A stretch of DNA of 64,000 nt from Modestobacter caceresii (GCF_000761485.1 NZ_JPMX01000013.1:16929-80928), one strand, 5' to 3'. Positions 51,618 to 60,921 are shown, numbered from the stretch's first letter. The notes: a model not told the origin generated them from the sequence alone. Program-made: numbers and translations.

Positions 51618-52700
51618 ATGGACCTGTTCTCCCCCGTCACGCTCGGCGACCTCGAGCTCGCCAACCGCGTCGTCATGGCGCCGCTCACCCGCATGCGGTC
51701 CGGCGCCTCCGGCGTCCCCGGCGACCTGGTCGTCGAGCACTACGCGCAGCGGGCCGGCGTGGGCCTGATCATCACCGAGGGCACGTACCCCCGCTTCGAG
51801 TCCCAGGGCTTCGTCGGCCAGCCCGGCATCGTCACCGACGAGCAGGTGGCCGGTTGGCGCCGCGTCGCCGAGGCGGTGCACGCCCGCGGCGGCCGCATCG
51901 TCATGCAGCTGATGCACGCCGGCCGGGTGACCCACCCCGACGTCAACGGCGGCCGCCGGGTCGAGGCGCCCAGCGCCATCGCGATCGACGCTGCCGGCCA
52001 CACCGAGCAGGGCAAGCAGGCCTACCCCGTGCCGCACGCGCTCACCGTCGAGGAGGCCCGCGAGGTCCGCGACGACTTCGTCGCCGCCGCCCGCCGGGCC
52101 GTCGAGGCCGGCCTGGACGGCGTCGAGGTGCACGGCGCCAACGGGTACCTGCTGCACGAGTTCCTGTCCCCGGCGTCCAACCAGCGGGACGACGTGTACG
52201 GCGGCTCCCCGGAGGCCCGCGCCCGGTTCGTGGTCGAGGTCGTCACCGCGGTCACCGAGGCCGTGGGTGCCGGCAAGGTCGGCCTGCGCATCTCGCCCGA
52301 GCACAACATCCAGGGCGCGCTGGAGACCGACCGGGACGACGTCCGGGCCACCTACGGCACGCTGATCGACGCGCTGCGCCCGCTGGGCCTGGCCTACCTC
52401 TCGGTGCTGCACGCCGAGCCGGCCGGGGAGCTGGTGCAGGAGCTGCGCCGCCGCTTCGACGGCCCGCTCATCGCCAACAGCGGCTTCGGCACGGTGACCA
52501 CCCGCGCCGAGGCCGTCGAGCTGATCGAGGCCGCCCACGCGGAGGCCGTGGCCGTCGGTCGCGCGGTCCTCGCCAACCCCGACCTCGTCGAGCGCTGGGC
52601 CGGCGAGCACCCGGAGAACGAGCCGAACCCGGCCACGTTCTACGCCGCGGGTGCCGAGGGCTACACCGACTACCCGACCCTGCAGCTCAGCCAGAGCTGA
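51618..52700 (+). CDS. Old yellow enzyme-family NADH:flavin oxidoreductase
   Basis: A 360-residue FMN-dependent TIM barrel. Typical features are LFSPVTLGDLELANRVVMAPLTRMRS, VMQLMHAGRVTHPD, and DGVEVHGANGYLLHEFLSPASNQRDDVYGGSPEARARF, where HGAN supplies the substrate-binding His/Asn pair and YGGS the flavin contact. It should reduce the C=C bond of enones or similar. ATG at 51618 directly begins the conserved domain; a start at 51585 has no ribosome site. Confidence 0.92.
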   Translation: MDLFSPVTLGDLELANRVVMAPLTRMRSGASGVPGDLVVEHYAQRAGVGLIITEGTYPRFESQGFVGQPGIVTDEQVAGWRRVAEAVHARGGRIVMQLMHAGRVTHPDVNGGRRVEAPSAIAIDAAGHTEQGKQAYPVPHALTVEEAREVRDDFVAAARRAVEAGLDGVEVHGANGYLLHEFLSPASNQRDDVYGGSPEARARFVVEVVTAVTEAVGAGKVGLRISPEHNIQGALETDRDDVRATYGTLIDALRPLGLAYLSVLHAEPAGELVQELRRRFDGPLIANSGFGTVTTRAEAVELIEAAHAEAVAVGRAVLANPDLVERWAGEHPENEPNPATFYAAGAEGYTDYPTLQLSQS

Positions 52701-52809
52701 GCCCGGCCGCCGGCGCCGTGGGCGATGAGTCCTGGCGCCGGCGGACGTCTTGGCTGGTGAGGCGCCCGGACGGGCGTCCACCGAGCGTGGGCGAGGGAGA
52801 GGCATCGAG

Positions 52810-53418
52810 ATGACCGGGAACGCGCGTGACCTGCAGTCCTGGACGGCGAGGACGTACGACGGGCTCGCCGACCTGCTGGCCGCCGGGCCGGCCGGGCCCT
52901 GGGACGCCCCCTCGCTCTGCGCGGGCTGGCAGGTCAGGCACGTGGTGGCGCACGTGACCATGCCGGCGCGGCTGTCGGCCGAGCAGTTCGGTGCCGAGAT
53001 GGCGGCGGCCGGCGGGGACTTCACCCGGCTCTCCGACACCGTGGCGTCCCGGGACGCGTCTCTGCCGGCCGCCGAGCTCCTGGCCGCGCTCCGCTCCTCC
53101 ACCCTGCACGGCTGGGAACCCCCGGGCGGTGGCGCGGCCGGTGCGCTCAGCCATGCCGTGATCCACTCCCTCGACGTGACCGTCGCCCTCGGCCGGCCGC
53201 CGGTCGCCCCGGCCGAGGGCGTGCTCGCCGTCCTCGACCAGCTCACCGCGGTGGACGGCGCCTACTTCGGGATCGACCTGACCGGCCGCCGTCTGGAGGC
53301 GGCGGACACCACCTGGAGCTGGGGGGACGGCGAGGTCGTCCGCGCGGACAGCGGCCACCTGGTCGCCCTGCTGAGCGGCCGAATGCTCCCCGACGGCCGG
53401 GCCCTGCCCCGGGGCTGA
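52810..53418 (+). CDS. DinB/maleylpyruvate isomerase-like protein
   Basis: A 202-residue protein of the mycothiol-dependent maleylpyruvate isomerase/DinB four-helix fold. The N-terminal helix region LCAGWQVRHVVAHVTMPARL and a second segment LSHAVIHSLDVTVALG hold the His residues that usually bind a metal. It is likely a thiol-dependent enzyme of unknown substrate. GAGGGAGAGG precedes ATG at 52810. A long inverted repeat follows. Confidence 0.85.
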   Translation: MTGNARDLQSWTARTYDGLADLLAAGPAGPWDAPSLCAGWQVRHVVAHVTMPARLSAEQFGAEMAAAGGDFTRLSDTVASRDASLPAAELLAALRSSTLHGWEPPGGGAAGALSHAVIHSLDVTVALGRPPVAPAEGVLAVLDQLTAVDGAYFGIDLTGRRLEAADTTWSWGDGEVVRADSGHLVALLSGRMLPDGRALPRG

Positions 53419-53429
53419 CGCTCGCCGGG

Positions 53430-53482
53430 GTTGTGCGCTGGTCGTCGCTTCCCGCGGGGCGGACCGACGACCAGCGCACAAC
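53430..53482. terminator. Long inverted repeat after the DinB-like gene
   Basis: A perfect 18-bp inverted repeat (GTTGTGCGCTGGTCGTCG and complement) with a 17-base loop, 11 bases after the stop. Part of the stem (GCTGGTCGTCG) recurs with one change in the repeat at 59369. Confidence 0.55.
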
Positions 53483-53534
53483 GGCAGCCCGGGGGGCCGC
53501 GCGGTCACGGAACCGTTGCGGACCGTTCAGGCCC

Positions 53535-53623
53535 TTGACATGTGGCCGTAGTCACCCTGACTATCCCCCGCATGACTACGTTGTCATCGGGACCGCCCGA
53601 CGAGTCGATGACTACGTTGTCAT
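53535..53623. promoter_or_regulatory. Promoter and operators of the second lacI gene
   Basis: TTGACA (53535-53540), 18 bases, GACTAT (53559-53564) would start transcription near 53572. TAGTCA-CCC-TGACTA (53549-53563) is a palindrome over the -10. Two identical palindromes ATGACTACGTTGTCAT lie at 53572-53587 and 53608-53623, 36 bases apart, each beginning with a possible ATG start. They are likely operators for autorepression. Confidence 0.65.
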
Positions 53624-54687
53624 CGGACGTTGCCGCAGGTCCGGGCGCTGGTCGGACGCTCGGCCGGCTGCCCACGATGGTCGACGTCGCCCGCGCCGCC
53701 GGCACCTCGCAGAAGACCGTCAGCCGGGTGGTCAACGCCGAGCCCGGCGTCCGTCCCGAGACGATCGAGCGGGTGCAGCGGGCCATCGCCGAGCTGGGCT
53801 TCCGCCGGCACGACGGCGCCAGCCACCTGCGCCGCGGCACCAGCACCGCGAGCATCGGCCTGGTCCTCGAGGACCTCGCCGGCCCGTTCTACGCCGCGCT
53901 CACCGCGGGCGTGGAGCGCCGGGCCCGCGAGCACGGGTACCTCCTGCTCACCGGCTCCGCCGACGGGGACGCCGAGCGCGCCGGCCGGCTGGTGCAGGCC
54001 TTCGCCGCGCGCCGGGTCGACGGCCTGCTCATCGCCCCGAACCTGGTCGGCGACGAGGTGCTCACCGCCAACCTGCCGCCCGACGTCCCGGCGGTGCTGC
54101 TCGACCGGCCCAGCGCCGACCACGGCACCGACGAGGTGCTGTCGGACAACGCCGGCGGCATCGCCCAGGCCGTGCACCACCTGGCCGAGCGCGGGCACCG
54201 GTCGATCGCCTACCTGGGCGACGACGAGCGGTTCTGGACCTCCCGCCAGCGCCGCGACGGCTTCCTCGCCGCCTGCGCCGAGCGCGGCCTCCGCACCGAG
54301 GGCCTGGTGTCGCTCGGCGTGCTGACTCCCGAGCGCATCGCCGCCGCGGTGTCGGGTTGGGCCGCGGCCGGGGTCACCGCCGTGGTGACCGGCAACAACC
54401 GGGCCAGCGTCGCCCTGCTGCACCACCTGCACGCGCGCACCGGCCCGCGCCCCGCGCACGTCGGCTTCGACGAGCTGGACCTCGCCGACCTCCTCGACCC
54501 GCCGCTCACCACGGTCGCCCAGGACGCCGCCGGCATCGGCTCGGCCGCGGTCGACCTGCTGTTCGAGCGGCTCGCCACGCCGACCCTGCCGCCCCGCTCG
54601 GTCGTCGTCCCCACCCGTCTCGTCGTCCGGCGGTCCAGTCCGCCGCCGGACGGCGCGTCCGCGCCACCCGTCAGGAACGACCGATGA
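53572..54687 (+). CDS. LacI-family regulator of the amino-acid-type ABC operon
   Basis: A LacI regulator of up to 371 residues. HTH: RLPTMVDVARAAGTSQKTVSRVVNAEPGVRPETIERVQRAIAELGFRRHDGASHL; effector domain follows (SIGLVLEDLAGPFYAALTAGVERRA). The start is uncertain: ATG 53572 coincides with the predicted transcription start (leaderless), while ATG 53608 is 36 bases on inside the second operator copy. Both give the same frame, and the N-terminal tail is a tandem copy (MTTLSS twice) caused by the repeated operators. A longer reading from 53542 is less likely. The gene overlaps or abuts the downstream transporter genes and probably controls them. Confidence 0.85.
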   Translation: MTTLSSGPPDESMTTLSSDVAAGPGAGRTLGRLPTMVDVARAAGTSQKTVSRVVNAEPGVRPETIERVQRAIAELGFRRHDGASHLRRGTSTASIGLVLEDLAGPFYAALTAGVERRAREHGYLLLTGSADGDAERAGRLVQAFAARRVDGLLIAPNLVGDEVLTANLPPDVPAVLLDRPSADHGTDEVLSDNAGGIAQAVHHLAERGHRSIAYLGDDERFWTSRQRRDGFLAACAERGLRTEGLVSLGVLTPERIAAAVSGWAAAGVTAVVTGNNRASVALLHHLHARTGPRPAHVGFDELDLADLLDPPLTTVAQDAAGIGSAAVDLLFERLATPTLPPRSVVVPTRLVVRRSSPPPDGASAPPVRNDR

Positions 54688-54716
54688 CCGCCCGTCCCGA
54701 CCTCCAGGAGCAGCCC

Positions 54717-55667
54717 ATGTCCCGCACCCGCCTCTCCGTCCGCGCCGCCGTCCCGGTCGCGCTCACCACCGCCCTGCTGCTGGCCGGCTGCGGTGGGGGC
54801 GACGACGAGTCGGCGGCCGCCGAGCCGGCCGCCGAGGGCTCCACCGACTCCGCGGTGCCCGACACCAGCGACATCGTCGGCGGGGTCAGCGAGGACGCCG
54901 CCCTGGCCGAGGGCCTGCCGGCGGACCTGGCCTCGCTGTCGATCGGGTCGAACGTGCAGTCGCCGCCGAACAACTTCTACGCCGAGGACGGGTCGACCCC
55001 GGTCGGCTTCGAGGTCGACATCATCACCGCGATCGGCAACAAGCTGGGCCTGGACGTCGAGTACTCCGACATGGCCTTCGACTCGCTGATCACCGGCCTG
55101 CAGACCGGTCGGGTCGACGCCACGATCGCCGGGATGAACGACACCCCGGAGCGGCAGGAGTCGATCGACTTCGTCGACTACTTCGAGTCGGGCATCACGA
55201 TCATGGTGCAGAAGGGCAACCCCGCGGGGATCGAGGCCAGCGCCGACCTGTGCGGCCAGGCGATCGCCGTCGTCCAGGGGACGACGCAGGAGGACTTCGC
55301 CGCCGAGCAGTCCGCCGAGTGCGAGGCGAACGGCGAGGAGCCGCTGGCGGTCACCGCGACCCCGAGCGACTCGCAGAACCAGACGCAGCTGCGCACCGGC
55401 CGGGTCGACGCGATCCTCAACGACCTGCCCACCGCGGTCTACATCTCCCAGACCGCCGGCGACGGCGAGTACTTCGAGACCGTCGACCAGGACCCGATCA
55501 ACGGCGGCCCGTACGGCATCGGGCTCAACAAGGACGACGCCGCGCTGCGCGACGCCATCCAGCAGGCGCTGCAGTCGCTGATCGACGACGGCACCTACGG
55601 CGAGATCCTCGAGGCGTGGGACGTCACCTCCGGCGCGGTCGACCAGGCGACCGTCAACGGTGGCTGA
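54717..55667 (+). CDS. Polar amino acid-type ABC substrate-binding lipoprotein
   Basis: A 316-residue family 3 solute-binding protein. Signal peptide with lipobox LLLAGC, acidic linker, then LASLSIGSNVQSPPNNFYAEDGSTPVGFEVDIITAIGNKLGLDVEYSDMAFDSLITGLQTGRVDATIAGMNDTPERQE, a typical amino-acid binder core. I prefer ATG at 54717, with CAGGAG 6 bases upstream, to ATG at 54684 which overlaps the lacI stop. Works with the permease and ATPase encoded next. Confidence 0.9.
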   Translation: MSRTRLSVRAAVPVALTTALLLAGCGGGDDESAAAEPAAEGSTDSAVPDTSDIVGGVSEDAALAEGLPADLASLSIGSNVQSPPNNFYAEDGSTPVGFEVDIITAIGNKLGLDVEYSDMAFDSLITGLQTGRVDATIAGMNDTPERQESIDFVDYFESGITIMVQKGNPAGIEASADLCGQAIAVVQGTTQEDFAAEQSAECEANGEEPLAVTATPSDSQNQTQLRTGRVDAILNDLPTAVYISQTAGDGEYFETVDQDPINGGPYGIGLNKDDAALRDAIQQALQSLIDDGTYGEILEAWDVTSGAVDQATVNGG

Positions 55668-56616
55668 CCGCGCCGGCGCGGCGCTGACCAGGCCGGTCGA
55701 CGCACCGGGGGACGGCGAGCTGCTGCCCCAGGTGCGGATCCGGCACTGGGGGCGCGTGGTCGCCGGGCTGGCCGTCCTCGCCGTGCTGGGCTTGCTGTTC
55801 CAGGCGATCTCGCGGGGCGACATCGACTACGCCAGCATCCCGGCGCTGCTCACCCAGGACGTGATCCTGGAGGGGCTGGTCGACACCATCGTGCTGGCGG
55901 TGGTCGCCCAGGCCGGGGCGATCGTCATCGGCACGGTCGTGGCGCTGATGCGGACCTCGGCCAACCCGGTGCTGCGCTGGGTCTCCTGGGCCTACATCTG
56001 GGTGTTCCGCGGTCTGCCGGTGCTGCTGCAGATCCTGCTCTGGTACAACATCGCGCTGGTCTTCCCGGCCTTCTCGATCCCGATCCCGTTCACCGACGCC
56101 TACCTGCTCGACCAGCCGGCGAACGTGATCATGACCGGCTTCCTGGCCGCGCTGCTGGGGCTGGGGCTCAACGAGAGCGCCTACATGGCCGAGATCGTCC
56201 GGGCCGGGCTGACCAGCGTCGACCGGGGGCAGACCGAGGCGGCGAAGTCGATCGGGATGTCGCCGGCGAAGGTGCTGAGCCGGGTCGTGCTGCCGCAGGC
56301 GATGCGGGTGATCATCCCGCCGACCGGCAACGACTTCATCAACATGCTCAAGGGGACGTCGATCGCCTCGGTCATCGGCTTCACCGAGCTCATCCACGCA
56401 GCCAACGCGCTCTCCAGCCGCAGCCTCGCGGTCATGGAGACGCTGCTGGCCGTGGCCGTCTGGTACATGGTGGTGGTGAGCGTGGCCAACGTCGGGCAGT
56501 ACTACCTGGAACGGCACTACAACGCCTCGATCCGGCCCACGGGCACCCGCGGGTCGGTGTGGGCCAAGGTCGGCGGCTCGCTGCGCACCCCGCCGTTCAT
56601 GCGGAGCTCCCGGTGA
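55660..56616 (+). CDS. Amino acid ABC transporter permease
   Basis: A 318-residue HisM/GlnP-type permease with five to six membrane segments ([18 protein letters not shown] first) and the EAA loop [36 protein letters not shown] single permease gene suggests a homodimer. GTG at 55660 overlaps the binding-protein stop by 8 bases. Confidence 0.92.
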   Translation: MADRAGAALTRPVDAPGDGELLPQVRIRHWGRVVAGLAVLAVLGLLFQAISRGDIDYASIPALLTQDVILEGLVDTIVLAVVAQAGAIVIGTVVALMRTSANPVLRWVSWAYIWVFRGLPVLLQILLWYNIALVFPAFSIPIPFTDAYLLDQPANVIMTGFLAALLGLGLNESAYMAEIVRAGLTSVDRGQTEAAKSIGMSPAKVLSRVVLPQAMRVIIPPTGNDFINMLKGTSIASVIGFTELIHAANALSSRSLAVMETLLAVAVWYMVVVSVANVGQYYLERHYNASIRPTGTRGSVWAKVGGSLRTPPFMRSSR

Positions 56617-57422
56617 GCGCCGTGGCGATCGAGGGGGCGGGCGAGGGGGCGGCGCAGGGCGAGGTGCTCGTCCGGGCCCGTGGGCTGCGCAAGCAATACG
56701 GCTCGCTGGAGGTGCTCCGCGGCGTCGACCTGACGGTGCGGCGCGGGCAGGTCGTCGTCCTGCTCGGTGCCTCGGGTGCGGGCAAGAGCACGCTGCTGCG
56801 CTGCGTGAACCACCTCGAGGCCGCCGACGGCGGTGAGATCTGGGTGGACGGGGTGCCGATCGGATTCCGGCACGACGGCGACCGGCTGCACGAGCTGCGG
56901 GAGAAGGACGTCGCCCGGCAGCGCGCGGAGATCGGCATGGTGTTCCAGCGGTTCAACCTCTTCCCGCACCGCACCGTGCTGGCCAACGTGACCGAGGGGC
57001 CGGTGCAGGTGCGCGGCGTCCCGCGGCGCGAGGCGGAGGCCTACGCCCGGGAGCTGCTGGAGCGGGTGGGGCTCGGCGACAAGGTCGACACCTACCCCGA
57101 CCGGCTCTCCGGCGGGCAGCAGCAGCGGGTGGCGATCGCCCGGGCGCTGGCGATGCGGCCCAAGCTGCTGCTGTTCGACGAGCCGACGAGCGCGCTGGAC
57201 CCCGAGCTGGTCGGGGAGGTGCTGGCGGTGATGACCGAGCTGGCGCGGGAGGGGATGACGATGATCGTCGTGACCCACGAGATCTCCTTCGCCCGCGAGG
57301 TCGCCGACCACGTCGTCTTCATGGCCGGCGGGGTGGTGGTCGAGGAGGGGCCGCCGGAGCAGGTGATCGGCGCGCCGCAGCACGAGCGCACCCGTGCGTT
57401 CCTGGCGCGGGTGACCGCGTGA
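56613..57422 (+). CDS. Amino acid ABC transporter ATPase
   Basis: A 269-residue ATPase of the GlnQ/HisP type: Walker [20 protein letters not shown]-loop [14 protein letters not shown], signature [16 protein letters not shown], Walker [20 protein letters not shown]-loop [15 protein letters not shown] overlaps the permease stop. It completes the transporter. Confidence 0.93.
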   Translation: MSAVAIEGAGEGAAQGEVLVRARGLRKQYGSLEVLRGVDLTVRRGQVVVLLGASGAGKSTLLRCVNHLEAADGGEIWVDGVPIGFRHDGDRLHELREKDVARQRAEIGMVFQRFNLFPHRTVLANVTEGPVQVRGVPRREAEAYARELLERVGLGDKVDTYPDRLSGGQQQRVAIARALAMRPKLLLFDEPTSALDPELVGEVLAVMTELAREGMTMIVVTHEISFAREVADHVVFMAGGVVVEEGPPEQVIGAPQHERTRAFLARVTA

Positions 57423-58525
57423 ACCCTGCCTACCTGTCCGCCTTCGCCGAGGAGGAGGGCTACCTGGACCACGCCCGGGTCGGCCCGCCGTCCCGGCCGG
57501 TGGTCGAGGCCGGCACCGCGGCGCTGGCCGCGGTGTCGGCCGCGGGGCTGGGCACCGTCGACGAGCTGATGGGCGCCGAGGGCCGGGCGCTGGCCGCGGC
57601 GTCCCGGTTGCTCGGCTTCCCGCCGGGCAACGTCGCCTACTCGCCGAGCACCTCGGCCGGGCTGTTCCAGGCGGCGTTCGCGGTGCACGGGCCGGTGCTG
57701 GTCAGCCCGACGGAGTTCCCGGCCAACCTCTACCCCTGGTGGCGGGCGGAGTCGGCCGGGCGGCTGGACGTCGTCCCGCTGCCGGCCGGGCCGGTGACGC
57801 CGGACGCCGTCCGGGCCGCCCCGGACGCGGCGGCGCTGGTGGTCAGCGCGGTCGACTTCGCCACCGGCTTCCGGGCCGACCTGCCCGGGTTGCGTGAGGT
57901 GCTGGGGGAGCGGCTGCTGGTCGTGGACGCGATCCAGGGCCTCGGCGCGGTCGACATCGACTGGACGGCGGCCGACGTGCTGGTCGCCGGTGGGCAGAAG
58001 TGGCTGCGCAGCGGCTGGAGCACCGGGGTGGTCGCGGTGTCCGACCGGGCGCTGGAGCGGCTGGACCCGCTGCTGGCCGGCTGGACCGCGGTGCAGGACG
58101 CCACCGACTACGACGGCGAGGAGCACCCGCTGGCTGCCGGCGCGGCCCGGTTCGGCACCACCAACACCAGCCCCGTCGCGCAGGCGTGCCTGGCTGCGGG
58201 GCTGGAGCTGCTGGAGTCCGCCGGGGTGGGCGCCGTCGCCGGCCGGATCTCCGCACGGGTCGAGGAGCTGCTGGAGCTGCTGGACCGGCGGGGAGTGGTG
58301 GTGACGTCGGCCCGGGAGCCGGCGGAGCGGGCCGGGATCGTGGCGTTCCGGGTGCCGGGGGTGGACGGCGCGGAGCTGCACGCCGCGCTGGGCCGGGCCG
58401 GGGTCACCTGCACCCGGCACGGCGAGCGGGTGCGGCTGAGCGTGCACGCGACGACGACGCCGGCCGCACTGGACCGGGTGGACGACGCCCTGCTCTCACT
58501 GGGCGCGGCGGCCGCCCAGGCCTGA
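57419..58525 (+). CDS. Class V aminotransferase
   Basis: A 368-residue PLP enzyme of the SufS/isopenicillin-N-epimerase fold. The cofactor Lys is in [17 protein letters not shown], and the Asp/Gln pair in [17 protein letters not shown]. It has no conserved Cys loop of a desulfurase, so a transaminase, epimerase or lyase role is more likely. It overlaps the ATPase gene by 4 bases, implying that it acts on the compound brought in by the transporter. Confidence 0.88.
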   Translation: MNPAYLSAFAEEEGYLDHARVGPPSRPVVEAGTAALAAVSAAGLGTVDELMGAEGRALAAASRLLGFPPGNVAYSPSTSAGLFQAAFAVHGPVLVSPTEFPANLYPWWRAESAGRLDVVPLPAGPVTPDAVRAAPDAAALVVSAVDFATGFRADLPGLREVLGERLLVVDAIQGLGAVDIDWTAADVLVAGGQKWLRSGWSTGVVAVSDRALERLDPLLAGWTAVQDATDYDGEEHPLAAGAARFGTTNTSPVAQACLAAGLELLESAGVGAVAGRISARVEELLELLDRRGVVVTSAREPAERAGIVAFRVPGVDGAELHAALGRAGVTCTRHGERVRLSVHATTTPAALDRVDDALLSLGAAAAQA

Positions 58526-58529
58526 CAGT

Positions 58530-58557
58530 GGGCCCGGGCGGCTTCGGCACCGGGCCC
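58530..58557 (+). terminator. Stem-loop after aminotransferase gene
   Basis: GGGCCCGG (58530-58537) and CCGGGCCC (58550-58557) with a 12-base loop, 4 bases after the aminotransferase stop; likely end of the lacI-transporter operon. Confidence 0.55.
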
Positions 58558-58714
58558 GCCAGGTCTCGATCCGGTGACGGTCGACGCCGGCGTCGTGCGG
58601 GAGCCGATCCGGTGGGCACTCACCGTGTTGCGGGCCGCCCACACGGGGAATGACGACCGCCACAAGCCGACACACGACGTCCTGGGCCGGTCGCGGCCCG
58701 GTGAGGAGATCGTC

Positions 58715-59347
58715 ATGCGCACCTCCACCCCGTTCCGCTCGTCCGCCGCCCGTCCGGGTCGGCGCAGCCGGCTCGTCTCGGTGCCGGTCACCGGTGCGGC
58801 CGCGCTCGCCCTGGTCCTGACCGGGTGCGGTGCGGAGGCGGAGGAGCAAGGCGTCACCGCAGTCGAGATCTTCAACGAGGAGGCCGGGGCGCTCGCGGAG
58901 AACGCGGGGGTCGTCCAGGAGGAGGCGGACTTCCTCGGGGAGGAGGAGTCGGCGGAGGCCGGTCCCGTGGGCGCCGTCGCGCCGGGTGCCTTCGTCGCCG
59001 GTGACGTGGCGATCCCGCGGTTGCTGGCCGAGGCCGACCCCCAGGCTGCGCTGGCCGGGCTGCCCGATGAGCCAGCGGTGGCCACCGAGGTCCCGGTGTT
59101 CGCCGTCCCCAACGACGAGGGCTTCTGGATCGGCACCGAGGAGGTCCGCATCTGGGTGCAGCTGACCGCGCCGGGCGAGTCCCCGGTGGACGTCAGCCCG
59201 GGCGACCGGGTGTCCTTCACCGGCGAGGTCGTGCCGAACGGCGACGGCTTCGTGGAGGGGCTGGCGCTGCCCGCCGACCAGGCGGCCGCGCTCACCGCCC
59301 TCGGCCACCACGTGGAGGTCCCGGCCGGCGAGATCACCATCGCCTGA
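58715..59347 (+). CDS. Secreted lipoprotein with possible OB-like domain
   Basis: A 210-residue lipoprotein. The basic N terminus, hydrophobic core and lipobox (LALVLTGC) are followed by an acidic linker. The C-terminal half (FWIGTEEVRIWVQLTAPGESPVDVSPGDRVSFTGEVVPNGDGF) is beta-rich and recalls the C-terminal part of the first gene of this window. ATG at 58715 has a GAGGAG site 7 bases upstream. No family was recognised. Confidence 0.75.
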   Translation: MRTSTPFRSSAARPGRRSRLVSVPVTGAAALALVLTGCGAEAEEQGVTAVEIFNEEAGALAENAGVVQEEADFLGEEESAEAGPVGAVAPGAFVAGDVAIPRLLAEADPQAALAGLPDEPAVATEVPVFAVPNDEGFWIGTEEVRIWVQLTAPGESPVDVSPGDRVSFTGEVVPNGDGFVEGLALPADQAAALTALGHHVEVPAGEITIA

Positions 59348-59368
59348 CCCCAGGTCCTCCTGCTGCCC

Positions 59369-59406
59369 GCTGATCGTCGTCCCGCCACGGCGGGACGACG
59401 ATCAGC
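59369..59406. terminator. Bidirectional stem-loop terminator
   Basis: A perfect 18-bp inverted repeat (GCTGATCGTCGTCCCGCC and complement) with a 2-base loop lies between the convergent lipoprotein and the minus-strand Ala/Pro-rich gene. Confidence 0.75.
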
Positions 59407-59418
59407 GCTGTCCGCCGG

Positions 59419-59751
59419 TCAGGCGGCGTGCTGGGCGGGGAGCTGGTCGGTCAGGGCCTCGGCCAAGTGCCGGCCGCGGGGCGGCAGCGGCGGCGCCGCA
59501 CGGATCAGCTGGACCGGCTCGGGCTCGGGCTCGGCCTCCTCGGGCGCGACGTCGACGACCGGCTCGGCCACCGGGGCTGCCGCCTCGGGCAGCGGCATCC
59601 GGACCGATGCCGGGTCCTCCGCGATGGTGGCGACGGCGACCAGGCCGTCGGCGTGGATGCGCGCGATGGACGCCAGGACGGCGGTGGCCATCTCCTCGAT
59701 GGCCTGCACGTCCGTGGTGGCGGTGTGCTCGGCAGCAGCGTGGATGCTCAT
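59419..59751 (-). CDS. Ala/Pro/Glu-rich hypothetical protein
   Basis: A 110-residue protein. An N-terminal helical region (TDVQAIEEMATAVLASIARIHADGLVAVATIAEDPASVRM) precedes a low-complexity stretch of Pro, Glu and Ala (PEEAEPEPEPVQL) and a short basic end. No signal peptide or membrane segment. ATG at 59751 follows TGAGGT at close spacing; an upstream ATG at 59814 would add 21 residues. Family unknown. Confidence 0.6.
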   Translation of the reverse strand: MSIHAAAEHTATTDVQAIEEMATAVLASIARIHADGLVAVATIAEDPASVRMPLPEAAAPVAEPVVDVAPEEAEPEPEPVQLIRAAPPLPPRGRHLAEALTDQLPAQHAA

Positions 59752-59864
59752 GTCGACCTCATCGGCAGCCTCGGCCCGCCCCGGAACCGGTTCGTCACGG
59801 CCTTCTGGGGACATGTGCGGCGACCTCGATAGCGTGCGCTCACCCCCCCCCGAGAGGAGTCCTC

Positions 59865-60233
59865 GTGAGTCGACGTGCCGACCACCTGGTCGTCGGGATC
59901 TCCCTGGCGGCCGCCGGGATGGTCCTGCTGGCCGTGCTGCTGTCCGGCGACGCCTCCAGCACCGCTCGGCTGGTGGGCGCTGGGTTGCTGGTCGCGGCGG
60001 GGGTGCTGTTCGTCGTCTCCAGTCGGAGGGTGCCCGCGGGGCCGACGAGGGAGCCCCGGTCGTCCCGCGGCCGGACGGAGTTCGGTCTGCTGCTGGTGCT
60101 CGGCGCCGTCGAGCTGGTCCTGTGGGGCGTCGGACTGCCCGACCGCTCCGGTCAGTGGGGCGTCGCCACCGGCTTCCTCGTCGTCGGCGTCGGGCTGGTC
60201 GTCGCCGGCCGGCGGGCGCAGAGCCGCAGCTGA
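59865..60233 (+). CDS. Small membrane protein, four predicted segments
   Basis: A 122-residue protein with two hydrophobic hairpins: LVVGISLAAAGMVLLAVLL and LVGAGLLVAAGVLFVV, then a basic loop, then FGLLLVLGAVELVLWGVGL and GVATGFLVVGVGLVVAG. GTG at 59865 has GAGAGGAG upstream. No function recognised. Confidence 0.7.
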   Translation: MSRRADHLVVGISLAAAGMVLLAVLLSGDASSTARLVGAGLLVAAGVLFVVSSRRVPAGPTREPRSSRGRTEFGLLLVLGAVELVLWGVGLPDRSGQWGVATGFLVVGVGLVVAGRRAQSRS

Positions 60234-60252
60234 GGGGGATCGGCAGCCCGGC

Positions 60253-60921
60253 TCAGTCCTCCAGCAGCCCGGCCTCGTGGGCGAGGATCGCCGCCTGGGT
60301 GCGGTTGGCCAGGTCCAGCTTGGTGAGCAACCGGGACACGTAGGTCTTCACCGTCGCCTCGCTGACGAACAGCCGCCCGGCCACCTCGGCGTTCGAGTCG
60401 CCGCGGCCCAGCCGCGCCAGCACCTCCCGCTCCCGGTCCGTCAGCGTCTCGACCCGCCGCAGCGCCTCGGCGCGTCGGGGTGCGGACCGGCGGCGGACGT
60501 AGGAGTCGATCAGTGTCGTGGTGACCGCCGGAGACAGCGTCGCCGTCCCGTCGGCGACCGCCCGCACCGCGGCAGCGATCTCCCGGGGCGGGGTGTCCTT
60601 GAGCAGGAAGCCGGCCGCACCGGCGGCGAGCGCGGCGTACACGTACTCGTCCTGGTGGAAGGTGGTGAGCACGGCGACCTGTGGCGACTGGGGCAGCGCC
60701 AGGATCTGCTCGGTCGCCGCGAGCCCGTCCAGCACCGGCATCCGGACGTCGATCAGCACGACGTCGGGCCGCAGCTCCCGCGCCGCCCGCACACCGGCGG
60801 CGCCGTCCCCGGCCTCCCCGACGACCTCGAAGCCGCCAGAGGACTCCAGCACCGTGCGCAGGCCGAAGCGCACCAGTTCCTCGTCGTCCACGAGCAGCAC
60901 TCGGACCGGGTCGCCGATCAC
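60253..60921 (-). CDS. NarL/FixJ-family response regulator
   Basis: A 222-residue regulator with an intact receiver: acidic pair in VLLVDDEELVRFG, phosphoacceptor Asp in VVLIDVRMPVLDG, and Lys in GFLLKDTPP. The LuxR HTH is LTDREREVLARLGRGDSNAEVAGRLFVSEATVKTYVSRLLTKL. It pairs with the histidine kinase whose stop overlaps its GTG start. It probably controls the divergent ABC transporter. Confidence 0.93.
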   Translation of the reverse strand: MIGDPVRVLLVDDEELVRFGLRTVLESSGGFEVVGEAGDGAAGVRAARELRPDVVLIDVRMPVLDGLAATEQILALPQSPQVAVLTTFHQDEYVYAALAAGAAGFLLKDTPPREIAAAVRAVADGTATLSPAVTTTLIDSYVRRRSAPRRAEALRRVETLTDREREVLARLGRGDSNAEVAGRLFVSEATVKTYVSRLLTKLDLANRTQAAILAHEAGLLED

